Assembly (NCBI RefSeq): GCF_041679265.1
Contig: NZ_JBGFSM010000008.1
Coordinates: 124,001-188,000, forward strand
From: Autumnicola sp041679265
Lineage (GTDB): Bacteria > Bacteroidota > Bacteroidia > Flavobacteriales > Flavobacteriaceae
Reading direction: 5' to 3'
Length of the DNA: 64,000 nt
Position 1 is the first letter of the stretch; each line of letters opens with the position of its first letter. The notes beneath the pieces are model-generated. The model saw only the letters and a list, made by a program, of their open reading frames with translations. It was not told the origin of the DNA and searched no databases. The position numbers were made by a program, and so were the translations under genes. Shown piece after piece: positions 52,910 through 61,937 of this stretch.

Positions 52910-55042
52910 ATGAAAGAAAAGAAAGATAAGCCTTCAAAAAAAATAGAAGACTTAAACGCGAATACCTCTAATCCTAAAGGGAAAACAATGACTACCAATC
53001 AGGGATTAAAGGTAAACGACACCAACAATTCCCTTAAAGCCGGAGCGCGTGGAGCCACTCTTTTGGAAGATTTTATCCTAAGAGAAAAAATAACCCATTT
53101 TGACCATGAGCGTATCCCGGAAAGAATTGTTCATGCCCGCGGAAGTGGTGCCCATGGTTATTTTGAGTTATACGAAAGCCAGGAAGAGATTACCAAAGCA
53201 GGAATTTTTACCGATACTTCAAGAAAAACACCTGTATTTGTTAGATTTTCTACCGTGGCGGGATCAAAAGGATCACCGGATCTTGCAAGGGATGTTCGTG
53301 GATTTGCCACAAAATTCTATACAGATGAAGGCGTTTTTGACCTGGTAGGGAATAACATGCCCATCTTTTTTATTCAGGATGCCATGAAGTTTCCGGATCT
53401 TATCCATTCTGTAAAACCAGAACCGGACAGGGAGATACCGCAGGCAGCTTCAGCCCACGATACTTTTTATGATTTTGTCTCACATACCACAGAAACCCTT
53501 CATAACCAGATCTGGCTGATGAGCGACCGCGCGATCCCTAGAAGTTTCAGGATGATGGAAGGCTTTGGGATACATACTTTCAGGTTAGTGAATGAAGAAG
53601 GGAAATCCCATTTCGTGAAATTTCACTGGAAACCTTTGCTGGGAGTAAAATCGGTTACCTGGGACGAAGCAGTTAAAATTCATGGTGCCGATGCAGATTT
53701 CCACCGCAGGGACCTTTGGGATGCCATAGAAGCCGGCCAGTATCCGGAATGGGAATTAGGATTCCAGGTGGTGCCGCAGGAAGACGAGCATAAATTCGAT
53801 TTTGACCTGCTGGACCCTACAAAACTTATTCCGGAAGAAATGGTGCCGGTAAAACGTATAGGTAAAATGACGCTTAACCGTAATCCAGATAATTTCTTTG
53901 CCGAAACAGAACAGGTGGCATTTCACCCCGGGCACGTGGTTCCTGGAATAGATTTCACCAATGATCCTTTACTGCAGGGAAGGTTATTTTCTTATACCGA
54001 TACGCAATTATCTCGATTGGGAAGCCCAAATTTCCATGAGATTCCAATCAATCGCCCGGTAAATGAAGTACATAACAATCAGCGGGACGCGCATATGAGA
54101 ATGACGGTGAATAAAGGCAAAACAGCTTATTTTCCAAATTCCATCGGGGGAGGATGCCCACATCTTGCCAAAATAGCCGAAGGCGGTTTTAGCAGTTATG
54201 AAGAGCGTATAGACGCCAAGAAGATAAGGGAGCGCAGTGAAAGCTTTAACGATCATTTTTCGCAACCTGCTTTATTTTATAGAAGTTTGACTGCACATGA
54301 GCAGGAACATGTGGTACAGGCGTATTCCTTTGAATTGGGGAAATGTACTTATGATCATATCAAGCAGCGAATGCTGTATATCCTTAGCCAGATAGACGAA
54401 GATCTTGCCGCCAAGGTTTCTGTAAATCTCGGAATGGAGATTCCTGAGGAAGTTGACGGGCCGGTAAATCAAGCGATTGGAGCCGATGCCGATGTTGAAA
54501 AACATCAGCCGGGACCTAAAAAAATGTACCTTGATAAATCCAAGGCATTAAGCCAGGAATTTCTTCCTTCAGAAGGTATTGCGACCAGGAAAATTGCCGT
54601 ACTGGCCGGGGATGGCTTCAGCGAAAGCGATTACAATAAAATGAAAAATTCTTTAGAAGATGAAGGAGCCATGGTTCAGATTGTAGGAGTACACGGAGGT
54701 ACAATTAAATGCAATAAAGGCGATAAACACCAGGTAGCGCATGCGTTAATGACTACAGAAAGCGTTGTTTTTGATGCGCTGTATATTCCCGGCGGAAAAG
54801 AAAGCATTGATGCCTTAATGAAACAGGCAAAGGCTAAAAAGTTTATTAATGAAGCTTTGAAACATTGTAAAGCCATTGCTTTAGACAATGAAGCTGAAGA
54901 ACTCTTTGATGCCACCTACGGTAAAGATTTTAAAGAGGACGAAGCGGTTTGTATAAATGAGAAACCGGAAAAATTTATTAAGGCAATTAGCAAGCATCGT
55001 AACTGGAAAAGGGAAAAAGCGGCTATGGAGATCCCCGCCTAA
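52910..55042 (+). CDS. katE: Large-subunit monofunctional catalase (HPII type)
   Basis: A 710-residue clade II catalase. The core has the distal His75 in RIVHARGSG, the Asn in DLVGNNMPIF (about residue 148) and the proximal haem Tyr in RLFSYTDTQ. The C-terminal extension (about 570-690; IAVLAGDGFSESDYNKM ... DALYIPGGKESIDAL) is the flavodoxin/DJ-1-like domain of HPII enzymes. It degrades H2O2 in the cytosol. It is 137 bases after the ATPase gene and might be stress-linked with that cluster, but has its own upstream region and a strong terminator. Confidence 0.95.
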   Translation: MKEKKDKPSKKIEDLNANTSNPKGKTMTTNQGLKVNDTNNSLKAGARGATLLEDFILREKITHFDHERIPERIVHARGSGAHGYFELYESQEEITKAGIFTDTSRKTPVFVRFSTVAGSKGSPDLARDVRGFATKFYTDEGVFDLVGNNMPIFFIQDAMKFPDLIHSVKPEPDREIPQAASAHDTFYDFVSHTTETLHNQIWLMSDRAIPRSFRMMEGFGIHTFRLVNEEGKSHFVKFHWKPLLGVKSVTWDEAVKIHGADADFHRRDLWDAIEAGQYPEWELGFQVVPQEDEHKFDFDLLDPTKLIPEEMVPVKRIGKMTLNRNPDNFFAETEQVAFHPGHVVPGIDFTNDPLLQGRLFSYTDTQLSRLGSPNFHEIPINRPVNEVHNNQRDAHMRMTVNKGKTAYFPNSIGGGCPHLAKIAEGGFSSYEERIDAKKIRERSESFNDHFSQPALFYRSLTAHEQEHVVQAYSFELGKCTYDHIKQRMLYILSQIDEDLAAKVSVNLGMEIPEEVDGPVNQAIGADADVEKHQPGPKKMYLDKSKALSQEFLPSEGIATRKIAVLAGDGFSESDYNKMKNSLEDEGAMVQIVGVHGGTIKCNKGDKHQVAHALMTTESVVFDALYIPGGKESIDALMKQAKAKKFINEALKHCKAIALDNEAEELFDATYGKDFKEDEAVCINEKPEKFIKAISKHRNWKREKAAMEIPA

Positions 55043-55064
55043 TAATGTTTACTTTTATAAAAGG

Positions 55065-55093
55065 AGCCATCACATTAATGTGATGGCTTTTTT
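55065..55093 (+). terminator. Terminator of katE
   Basis: A perfect 24-base palindrome AGCCATCACATT/AATGTGATGGCT (55065-55088) followed by a T-run. Confidence 0.9.
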
Positions 55094-55331
55094 ATGAGCC
55101 AAAAGAAATGAAGATGATCTTGCCGTTTAACGGTAATGGAATTATTTTTAACGAAACAAATATTAACAAAAGTTAACATTTGTTAATATTTCTTATATTC
55201 CTAACTTTAGAAAAAATTCCAAATCTTCCCCAATTTTGCAAGGAGAGAACTGGATAACACTCTAAGTTATAAACAGATCGTTAAAAATTTCGGTTCTTTC
55301 CGTTGCAGTTCTTTTAGTAGCACTTGCCACA

Positions 55332-57260
55332 TTGTTTGGATGGATGCTTAAGATACCTTTTCTTCTAAGCATATTTTCCGGCGCCCCTACAATGAAGGTG
55401 AATACAGCAATCCTTTTTGTATTATCTGCCGTAGGAGTACTTTGCCAGCAAACCCGGAGAAGGGAATTTAAATTTATAAAATTTTTACTGGGGAGTATAA
55501 TTCTTGTAACAGGCGGCCTTAGTCTATTACAGTATCTATTTGATGTAAACCTGGGAATTGATAATTTTCTAATTCCAGATCCTTTTTCGCCCAGGTTTCC
55601 GGGAAGAATGGCAAGAACAACAGCCTTATGTTTCGCTCTTTTTGGATTGGGTTTAATGACATCAAATGCTTCAAAAAAGCTTTTTAAAAAGACGGTAAAG
55701 TATTCTTTTGGGCTGCTCACCCTTATTTCTATATTGGCCATCCTTACATATTTTTTGCAGGCCATTACAGCTACACAGGTTCTGGTATTCAATACTATGG
55801 CATTTCATACAGCGGGAAGTTTTTTAATATTATCTCTCTGCTTATCTTTAACAAATCCCCGCCATACCTATATAGACTTTATCTCTGGGGTAAAAGTGGG
55901 AAGTAAACTGGCCCGTAACCTCTTGCCATTTCTAGTAATACTTCCTTTGCTGCTCAGTCTTTTGCTTATTTTTATTATTAGTACACAACAAATTAATACA
56001 GAGTTGGGAATAACTCTATATACCATTAGTTATGCTTTTTTTGGACTTGTTTATACTTCCTGGGTATCGGCAAAATTAAATAAAGAGGATTTAAGAAGGC
56101 TAAAGCTGGAACATTCTCTTTACAATACCAACAGGCAACTTTCTAAAAATGTTCTTTTTAACGAACAACTGGTAAAAACCACTCCGGCCTCCATTTTAAT
56201 CGTCAACCTTGGAAATATGAATGTGCGCTATATTAATAAAGGTATTTATGACAATGGGGGATTAACCAAAGAAAGAATAGAAGGAATGCCGCTGGAGGAA
56301 ATTTTACCTTTTATTCATCCCCAGGACCGAAAAAGGATGATTGAGTTACACCAGATGATTCTAAAATCTTCTGATGAAGAAATTTTTGAGATCGAGGTGC
56401 GTCTTAAGCTGAAGACGGTGGGCTGGGAATGGTTCAATGTGCGCGCAACTGTTTTTGAGCGAAGGGACGAATCCTGGGTAAACGAATACGTTCTTTTAGT
56501 GAGGAATGTTACTAATGTAAAGCAAATCCAGAAGGAATTAGTAGATGCAAGGCAGTTCTCAATTTTTGGAGATGTAGCCAGGACTCTCGCACATGAGCTG
56601 CGCAATCCTATTGCCAGTATAGGCATGGCCACAGAGATCTTGGAGCATACTATTGATAATGAGGAAGTGAAAGAAGTGAAGCCTTATCTGGAAATTCTTA
56701 ACAGGAGCAATAAAAATTTAAATGAATTAGTCTCTAACCTTCTAAATGCTTCCAAATATCAAAAGGCCGAGCTGCAAAGAGAGGAGCTAACGCAAATTGT
56801 GGAAGAGACATTGCGCAAAGCAGCAGACCGTATATACCTTTCCGGGATTGAACTGGTGAAAAAATATGAAGGAACCTATTTTATCATGGCAGATTGGGAG
56901 AAACTGGAAATTGCCTTGCTTAACCTTATAATAAACGCCGGAGAGGCTACCACGCCAGGCCGGGGAAAAATTATTATTGATATTGTAAAAGAAGTTAGTG
57001 CAATAAAGTTAAGCATTACAGATAATGGCCATGGTATGGAGAAAGAACAGGAAAATAAATTATTTGATGCTTTTTATACCAGTAAGGTAAATGGCATTGG
57101 AGTGGGTTTAAATGCTGTAAAGAACATCCTTGAAGATCATGGTGCTTATATTAAAGTTAAAAGCAAACTTACAAAAGGTACTACTTTTTCTATTTATTTC
57201 CCATTGCAGGAATTTGAGAATAATAATTACGAGGAATCTTTAGACCGGCAAGGCGATTGA
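55332..57260 (+). CDS. Orphan membrane PAS-domain sensor histidine kinase, N-terminus uncertain
   Basis: A kinase of at least 642 residues. The N-terminal region has about seven membrane helices (to residue 250), followed by a PAS domain (about 275-400; TPASILIVNLGNMNVRYINKGI), the HisKA box TLAHELRNPIASIG and a HATPase domain (NLIINAGEATTPGRGKIII, ITDNGHGM, GIGVGLNAVK). The annotated start is a TTG; an ATG lies at 55344. In-frame sequence upstream (from 55269) continues as a clean membrane helix with no good start codon, while a start-like segment sits in another frame, suggesting a one-base shift near 55283-55287. No response regulator gene is adjacent. Confidence 0.85.
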   Translation: MFGWMLKIPFLLSIFSGAPTMKVNTAILFVLSAVGVLCQQTRRREFKFIKFLLGSIILVTGGLSLLQYLFDVNLGIDNFLIPDPFSPRFPGRMARTTALCFALFGLGLMTSNASKKLFKKTVKYSFGLLTLISILAILTYFLQAITATQVLVFNTMAFHTAGSFLILSLCLSLTNPRHTYIDFISGVKVGSKLARNLLPFLVILPLLLSLLLIFIISTQQINTELGITLYTISYAFFGLVYTSWVSAKLNKEDLRRLKLEHSLYNTNRQLSKNVLFNEQLVKTTPASILIVNLGNMNVRYINKGIYDNGGLTKERIEGMPLEEILPFIHPQDRKRMIELHQMILKSSDEEIFEIEVRLKLKTVGWEWFNVRATVFERRDESWVNEYVLLVRNVTNVKQIQKELVDARQFSIFGDVARTLAHELRNPIASIGMATEILEHTIDNEEVKEVKPYLEILNRSNKNLNELVSNLLNASKYQKAELQREELTQIVEETLRKAADRIYLSGIELVKKYEGTYFIMADWEKLEIALLNLIINAGEATTPGRGKIIIDIVKEVSAIKLSITDNGHGMEKEQENKLFDAFYTSKVNGIGVGLNAVKNILEDHGAYIKVKSKLTKGTTFSIYFPLQEFENNNYEESLDRQGD

Positions 57261-57288
57261 TATTTTGACCTGTTAATGCGATATTTGG

Positions 57289-57630
57289 CTAAATTAGCCC
57301 GGCACCAATGGCTTTAGCCGCAATTTTCACAAAGGCCTTTACAATGTTTGAAGCTTTTTCTATGGCTTTGGCCACTCCCGCAAGTTTTTCAGCGGAACGG
57401 TTTATTTCATCAGCTAATTTATCCAGAGCCTGGGCATCGTGTGTTAATTTTTCTACCAGCTCATTCGTTTTTATGCGGATGATAGACCTTTCAACATTTC
57501 TCAAGCTTACAGATGCTTTTTCCAGCTGTACCCTGTCTTCAGGAGATAAGCCTTCTATGGAACGGGCATTTTCAACTATTTCAATCGAATCCAGTAACTT
57601 TTCCAGTGTTTTTATTTTTTCTGTATTCAT
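57289..57630 (-). CDS. Small helical protein with hydrophobic C-terminus, unknown
   Basis: A 113-residue, fully alpha-helical protein rich in Lys, Glu and Ala, without signal peptide. Residues about 1-85 look amphipathic or coiled; residues about 86-113 (NIVKAFVKIAAKAIGAGLI) form an apolar, small-residue helix that could insert in a membrane. It follows the lipoprotein gene by 6 bases on the same strand, so the two are an operon and probably work together. I recognise no family. Confidence 0.72.
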   Translation of the reverse strand: MNTEKIKTLEKLLDSIEIVENARSIEGLSPEDRVQLEKASVSLRNVERSIIRIKTNELVEKLTHDAQALDKLADEINRSAEKLAGVAKAIEKASNIVKAFVKIAAKAIGAGLI

Positions 57631-57636
57631 AGTTTC

Positions 57637-58542
57637 TTATTTATCCTTCTTCAATGCATTCAGCGTTTCCCTAATTTCAGCCACCTGCTGATAAAAAACC
57701 CGAAGTTCTTTAATAGTGCTGTGTAACTTTTGTTTTTTCTGAACAACCTGCACGAGTTCCTTATGCGCTGCTTGCAGGTCTTTCGTAGACTGGATGGTTA
57801 GTGCCTTCAGGTCTTTTGCTGCATCTAAATTACTTTTTAGATCAAGATATTCTCTTTGCGATTCGAAGGTACCGGTATCTGTCAACTGCAAATAGGTAAG
57901 GTAATTTCTTCTAATCATTTTTTCCTCATAAGAAATCAATTCCTCAAGATTTGATGATTCCAGATACTCCAGAAGGTTGGAAGTCATTATTAAAACTAAG
58001 GTATCTGCTTTAGTGACATATTCTTTAATTTTTTCAGACTGTTTTACTTTTATATAACGGTCGCCACTAAAGCCGACAATTTTTCCCAGTGCCTCCCCAA
58101 TCCCGGCGGGTAATTTTTCAGCATTACTCTTTACATTATAAAGGTTAACCAGGGAATCCATGCCCACACCAAACTCAGCAGCATTATTTTGCAGATTGGC
58201 AGTATAATCTCCAGAAGATAAAAGTACGAGTGACTGGGCATATTTATCAAGCACCCTGAACGTAACATCAATTTTTTCAGAAACCTTATAATCGTATTTT
58301 TTCTGGCTGTAAATACTATCCAGCTCGTCCAGATGCCTCATGGGATCTGTTAAAGTGCTGGCATAATACAGTCCTCTTTTTAACCTGATCTCAGCCAGTT
58401 CTTCCATTATTGCAGAAGGATATGCGGAGAAGTTGCTGGTTACCTCCCCAAACTGCTGAACGGTTTCAATTTGGGATTTGGAAAGGCTGGAACAACCAGA
58501 AATAAAAGCACTTAAGAGTAAAAGAAGAATAATTTTTCTCAT
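57637..58542 (-). CDS. Helical lipoprotein of unknown function
   Basis: A 301-residue lipoprotein (ISGC lipobox, Cys about residue 17). The mature part is almost all helix, with a Gly-containing segment in the middle (GIGEALGKIVGFSGDRYI, about residues 140-160) and a long C-terminal coiled coil ending LNALKKDK. The helix-hydrophobic hairpin-helix pattern is reminiscent of helical membrane-active proteins, but this is only a visual resemblance. It is translated just before the 113-residue helical protein. Confidence 0.75.
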   Translation of the reverse strand: MRKIILLLLLSAFISGCSSLSKSQIETVQQFGEVTSNFSAYPSAIMEELAEIRLKRGLYYASTLTDPMRHLDELDSIYSQKKYDYKVSEKIDVTFRVLDKYAQSLVLLSSGDYTANLQNNAAEFGVGMDSLVNLYNVKSNAEKLPAGIGEALGKIVGFSGDRYIKVKQSEKIKEYVTKADTLVLIMTSNLLEYLESSNLEELISYEEKMIRRNYLTYLQLTDTGTFESQREYLDLKSNLDAAKDLKALTIQSTKDLQAAHKELVQVVQKKQKLHSTIKELRVFYQQVAEIRETLNALKKDK

Positions 58543-58665
58543 TCGATTTGAATTTGCTGGAGCGAAAATTAGTGTAAATAAAAATAAGCATTGATTCTCA
58601 ATTATTTATACTTTTAAGATGATGTTTTACCAGGATTGCTGCTAATGTAGGATTTTTTCCTAATA

Positions 58666-58695
58666 TTGGAAATAATCCAAATTTAGTTATATTTG
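58666..58695 (+). promoter_or_regulatory. Consensus promoter of the DnaQ/GIY-YIG gene, nearly leaderless
   Basis: TTG (58666-58668), 19 bases, then TATATTTG (58688-58695) is an exact Bacteroidota TTG-N19-TAnnTTTG promoter. The ATG follows only 5 bases after the -7 box, so transcription should start at or beside the start codon. Confidence 0.65.
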
Positions 58696-58700
58696 TAGGG

Positions 58701-60104
58701 ATGAAAGAGAAAACATACGCAATAATAGACGTGGAGACTACGGGAGGAGGGATAACAGGTAACCGCCTAACCGAAATATGCATCGTTCTGCTTAAAGGTG
58801 GCGAAATTGTAGATAAATATATCACCCTTCTTAATCCTGAAAAAATTATACCTCCGCAAATTACCTCCTTAACAGGAATTGATAATGAAATGGTAGCAGA
58901 TGCTCCTAAATTTCATGAGGTGGCAGATGCTATTGAGGAGTTTACACAGGGAGCTGTTTTTGTTGCCCATAATGTAAATTTTGATTACAATGTTTTACGA
59001 AATGAATTTAAAGCGCTGGGCAAGGATTTTAAGCGTAAAAAACTTTGTACGGTGCGGCTTTCGCGTAAACTTATCCCGGGATTATTTTCTTACAGCCTGG
59101 GAAAATTATGTAGTTCCATTAACATTCCTCTTGAAAATCGGCACAGGGCTGAGGGGGATACTGATGCCACGGTAATTCTTTTCCAAAGATTGCTGAAATT
59201 AGATGAAGGGGGAGAGGTGATGTCTTCTTTTTTGCATCCGCGTTCTAAAAATGCCACTTTACCGCCTCACATTCCTGCAGAACAAATAGATGAACTGCCG
59301 GAAGAACCGGGAATTTATCTTTTTAAAGACAGGCAGCATAAAATTATCTATGCAGGAAAGGCCAAAAATATTCAAAAGCGAGTGTTGTCCCATTTTTATG
59401 ATAAAAAATCCAAAGAATATCACCTGGGACAGGAAACCAGCTTTATAGATTTTGAAACTACAGGGAGTGAATTGCTTGCGCTACTTCTGGAAGCAGATTA
59501 TATCCGGAAGCATTACCCCAAATATAACCGGGCACAAAAGAAGCCTGCCCGGACCTATCAAATTATTAGTTATGTAAATCAAAGAGGGATCATTCAGCTG
59601 GCTGTAGGACAAACAAAGCAGGTGCGTGATTCTGTTCAGACTTTTTACAACAGGGCTCAGGCGCAGGAAATGCTTGAAACACTGTGTGAAAAATTCTGCC
59701 TTTGCCCAAAATATTGCACTTTACAATCTAATGTAAAAATCTGCTCCCACTACCGCATTAAAAATTGCGAAGGCATATGTACCGGTTCTGAAAGCGTAAA
59801 GGATTATAATGATAAAGTAAAGATGGCTATTGCATCTTTAAACCCCGCCAAACAAACCTACATTATTAAAGAAAAGGGGAGAGAACCCGGTGAGCAGGCT
59901 TTTATTGCGATTAAAGAAGGCCGTTATCAGGGTTATGGCTTTGTAGGAGCTGATGTCCAAATTTGCAGTTTTGAAGAATACGAACCTTTTCTAAAGCTCC
60001 AGGAATCTACCTTCCATACTCATCAAATTATTAACAGTTACCTTAGGAAAAATGGAGAAAGCAATGTTCTCCGCAAGCAGGAAGAAGCGGCTATTAGTCA
60101 GTAA
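58701..60104 (+). CDS. DnaQ-type exonuclease fused to a GIY-YIG (UvrC-like) domain
   Basis: A 467-residue two-domain nuclease. The N-terminal DEDDh 3'-5' exonuclease (about residues 5-170) has Asp10/Glu12 in IIDVETTGG, VAHNVNFDYNVL and HRAEGDTDAT. The GIY-YIG domain (about 195-285) has PGIYLFKDRQHKIIYAGKAKN and a late Glu region. The C-terminal region (about 300-460) has four or five cysteines (CEKFCLCPKYC ... CSHY ... CEGIC), perhaps a metal site. This exonuclease/UvrC-like fusion is known in bacteria and taken as DNA repair; its exact substrate is open. Confidence 0.9.
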   Translation: MKEKTYAIIDVETTGGGITGNRLTEICIVLLKGGEIVDKYITLLNPEKIIPPQITSLTGIDNEMVADAPKFHEVADAIEEFTQGAVFVAHNVNFDYNVLRNEFKALGKDFKRKKLCTVRLSRKLIPGLFSYSLGKLCSSINIPLENRHRAEGDTDATVILFQRLLKLDEGGEVMSSFLHPRSKNATLPPHIPAEQIDELPEEPGIYLFKDRQHKIIYAGKAKNIQKRVLSHFYDKKSKEYHLGQETSFIDFETTGSELLALLLEADYIRKHYPKYNRAQKKPARTYQIISYVNQRGIIQLAVGQTKQVRDSVQTFYNRAQAQEMLETLCEKFCLCPKYCTLQSNVKICSHYRIKNCEGICTGSESVKDYNDKVKMAIASLNPAKQTYIIKEKGREPGEQAFIAIKEGRYQGYGFVGADVQICSFEEYEPFLKLQESTFHTHQIINSYLRKNGESNVLRKQEEAAISQ

Positions 60105-60160
60105 ATAATATCTTGCTAAAGATAATTGCCTGCTATTCCGTATAACTATATAAAATGGGA

Positions 60161-61057
60161 TTACCTTCTGGGGTGAAATTCTTCCATTACCCTGCGAAGG
60201 TGGCTGCGGTCTACGTGCATGTAAACTTCTGTGGTAGTTATGCTTTCATGTCCCAGCATTTGCTGAATTGCCCTTAAATCGGCTCCATTTTCAAGCAGGT
60301 GGGTGGCAAATGAATGCCGGAAAGTATGCGGACTTATTTTTTTGCGGATACCGGCCTTCTGCGCCAGTTGTTTTACAATAGTGAAGATCATTGCCCGGGT
60401 AAGTTTTTTCCCGCGTCGGTTAAGAAAGAGGGTATCTGAAGATTCTTTCTCCACCTCCTGGTGCACCCTTACCTGCTGCACATAAATCTCTATAAACTTT
60501 TGGGTATAAGCTGAAACAGGTACGAAGCGTTGTTTATTTCCCTTGCCGGTCACCTGTAGAAAACCTTCGTCAAAATAAAGATCGGATAATTTTAATTCTG
60601 TAAGTTCAGATACCCGCAGCCCGCAGCCATAGAGGGTTTCAATAATCGCACGGTTACGCTCTCCTTCAGCTTTGCCAAGATCAATAGCGGCTATAATCTT
60701 ATCAATTTCATCAACGGCAATAGTATCGGGAAGTTTTCTTCCAATCTTTGGAGATTCTATGAGGTCCAGGGGATTATCCTGCCGGTAATCTTCAAAAATT
60801 AAGTAATTAAAAAATCCGCGCAGTCCGGAGATAATCCTGGACTGGGAACGTGCGCTATGGGTTTTTGCAACCTCATAAATAAAGATCTGGATATTTTCTT
60901 CAGTAATAGAAAGAGGAGAGACCTTGCGGTTGTTAACATTTAAAAATTGAATGAGTTTAAGTATATCCAGCCGGTAATTCTGAATGGAATTCTCTGATAA
61001 TCCTCTTTCTATCTTTAAAAAACTGCAGTAATCCTGAAGTGCGTTCTCCCATTTCAT
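60161..61057 (-). CDS. xerD: Site-specific tyrosine recombinase XerD
   Basis: A 298-residue recombinase with an N-terminal SAM-like core-binding domain (about 5-90) and a catalytic domain containing Arg in YGCGLRVSELTEL, Lys in VTGKGNKQR, HTFRHSFATHLL (HxxR), LGHESITTTEVYMHVD (His and nucleophile Tyr). All catalytic residues are present. Length and sequence match the chromosomal dimer-resolving XerD of Bacteroidota, not a phage or transposon integrase; no element is attached to it. Confidence 0.94.
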   Translation of the reverse strand: MKWENALQDYCSFLKIERGLSENSIQNYRLDILKLIQFLNVNNRKVSPLSITEENIQIFIYEVAKTHSARSQSRIISGLRGFFNYLIFEDYRQDNPLDLIESPKIGRKLPDTIAVDEIDKIIAAIDLGKAEGERNRAIIETLYGCGLRVSELTELKLSDLYFDEGFLQVTGKGNKQRFVPVSAYTQKFIEIYVQQVRVHQEVEKESSDTLFLNRRGKKLTRAMIFTIVKQLAQKAGIRKKISPHTFRHSFATHLLENGADLRAIQQMLGHESITTTEVYMHVDRSHLRRVMEEFHPRR

Positions 61058-61117
61058 GTGTTAAATATAGGGACAAAGCAGCAGATAAACTTAGTAATAC
61101 TTTAATTCTGACTAACA

Positions 61118-61147
61118 TTTTATTAACGGGAATGAAGCCTACATTTG
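61118..61147 (+). promoter_or_regulatory. Promoter of the first outer-membrane barrel gene
   Basis: TACATTTG (61140-61147) matches the -7 consensus exactly, with a TTTT at 61118-61121 in the -33 position. The ATG is 23 bases downstream. Confidence 0.5.
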
Positions 61148-61170
61148 TCGTCAAATAAAATATAAAAATT

Positions 61171-61791
61171 ATGAAAAAGTCAGTTTTAATTATTGCTTTG
61201 GCCGTATTTGGAATCACCGGGATGAACGCCCAGGAATTTGTACAGTTTGGGATAAAGGGAGGCCTTAATTTTTCCACATTTACCGGAGATGGTATCCAGG
61301 GTTTTGAAGATCCCGATATGCGGACTGGTTTTAATGTAGGATTATTAGCAGAAATTCCACTTATTGAGGATAAATTCTCTATTCAACCAGAAGTGCTTTA
61401 CTCTGCACATGGATTTGATATTTCTGATGACCAGCAGGATAACATTTTTGATATAGATGACAACGTGGAGTACCAGTTGGATTATATAAGCGTGCCTGTG
61501 CTTGCAAAAATATATCTATTAGACGGGCTGAGTGTACAGGCAGGGCCTGCTTTTAATTTTAAGGTAAACGAAGAAATAGATAATGCCCCGCTTCAGGATG
61601 GTGGAGATACAGATGTTTCTGATGTTAGTGCCGTAAAAGATTTTGAAATCGCCGGAGCCGCAGGATTGGAGTATAAATTTAACAATGGATTTTTTATCCA
61701 GGGAAGATATACCTATGGATTTTCTGATGTGGTTGAAGATTATGATGTACATAATTCTGTAATCCAGGCAGGAGTTGGATTTTTCTTTTAG
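61171..61791 (+). CDS. PorT-type outer-membrane beta-barrel protein 1
   Basis: A 206-residue protein with a signal peptide (cleaved after NAQ, about residue 20). The mature sequence alternates beta strands: FGIKGGLNFSTF, FNVGLLAEIPL, FSIQPEVLYSAHGF, YISVPVLAKIYL, LSVQAGPAFNFK, AAGLEYKF and a final VIQAGVGFFF with the C-terminal aromatic. This fits the outer-membrane beta-barrel family PF13568. Two further barrel genes follow in the same direction, each with its own terminator. Confidence 0.9.
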   Translation: MKKSVLIIALAVFGITGMNAQEFVQFGIKGGLNFSTFTGDGIQGFEDPDMRTGFNVGLLAEIPLIEDKFSIQPEVLYSAHGFDISDDQQDNIFDIDDNVEYQLDYISVPVLAKIYLLDGLSVQAGPAFNFKVNEEIDNAPLQDGGDTDVSDVSAVKDFEIAGAAGLEYKFNNGFFIQGRYTYGFSDVVEDYDVHNSVIQAGVGFFF

Positions 61792-61815
61792 AACTTAACA
61801 CCTATTGAAAATTGA

Positions 61816-61848
61816 AAAGGGCAGGAACTGTGGTTTCTGTCCTTTTTT
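61816..61848 (+). terminator. Terminator of barrel gene 1
   Basis: AAAGGGCAGGAA and TTTCTGTCCTTT pair with G-T wobbles and are followed by a T-run. Confidence 0.7.
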
Positions 61849-61937
61849 ATTACTGAAAATTGTAAAATGTTAATATTTAGAAAGATATATGTTTATTTCA
61901 TAATTTTAGATTGTTAACCGACTAAATATTTAGAAAA

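Noticed and set aside
55262..55792. A 176-codon minus-strand frame over the start of the orphan kinase
   Set aside because: The plus strand here codes clear membrane helices that continue into the PAS kinase; the antisense frame has no recognisable protein features.
60161..61057. XerD as the integrase of a mobile island
   Set aside because: There is no att-like repeat, tRNA or cargo next to it, and the sequence and context fit the housekeeping XerD.
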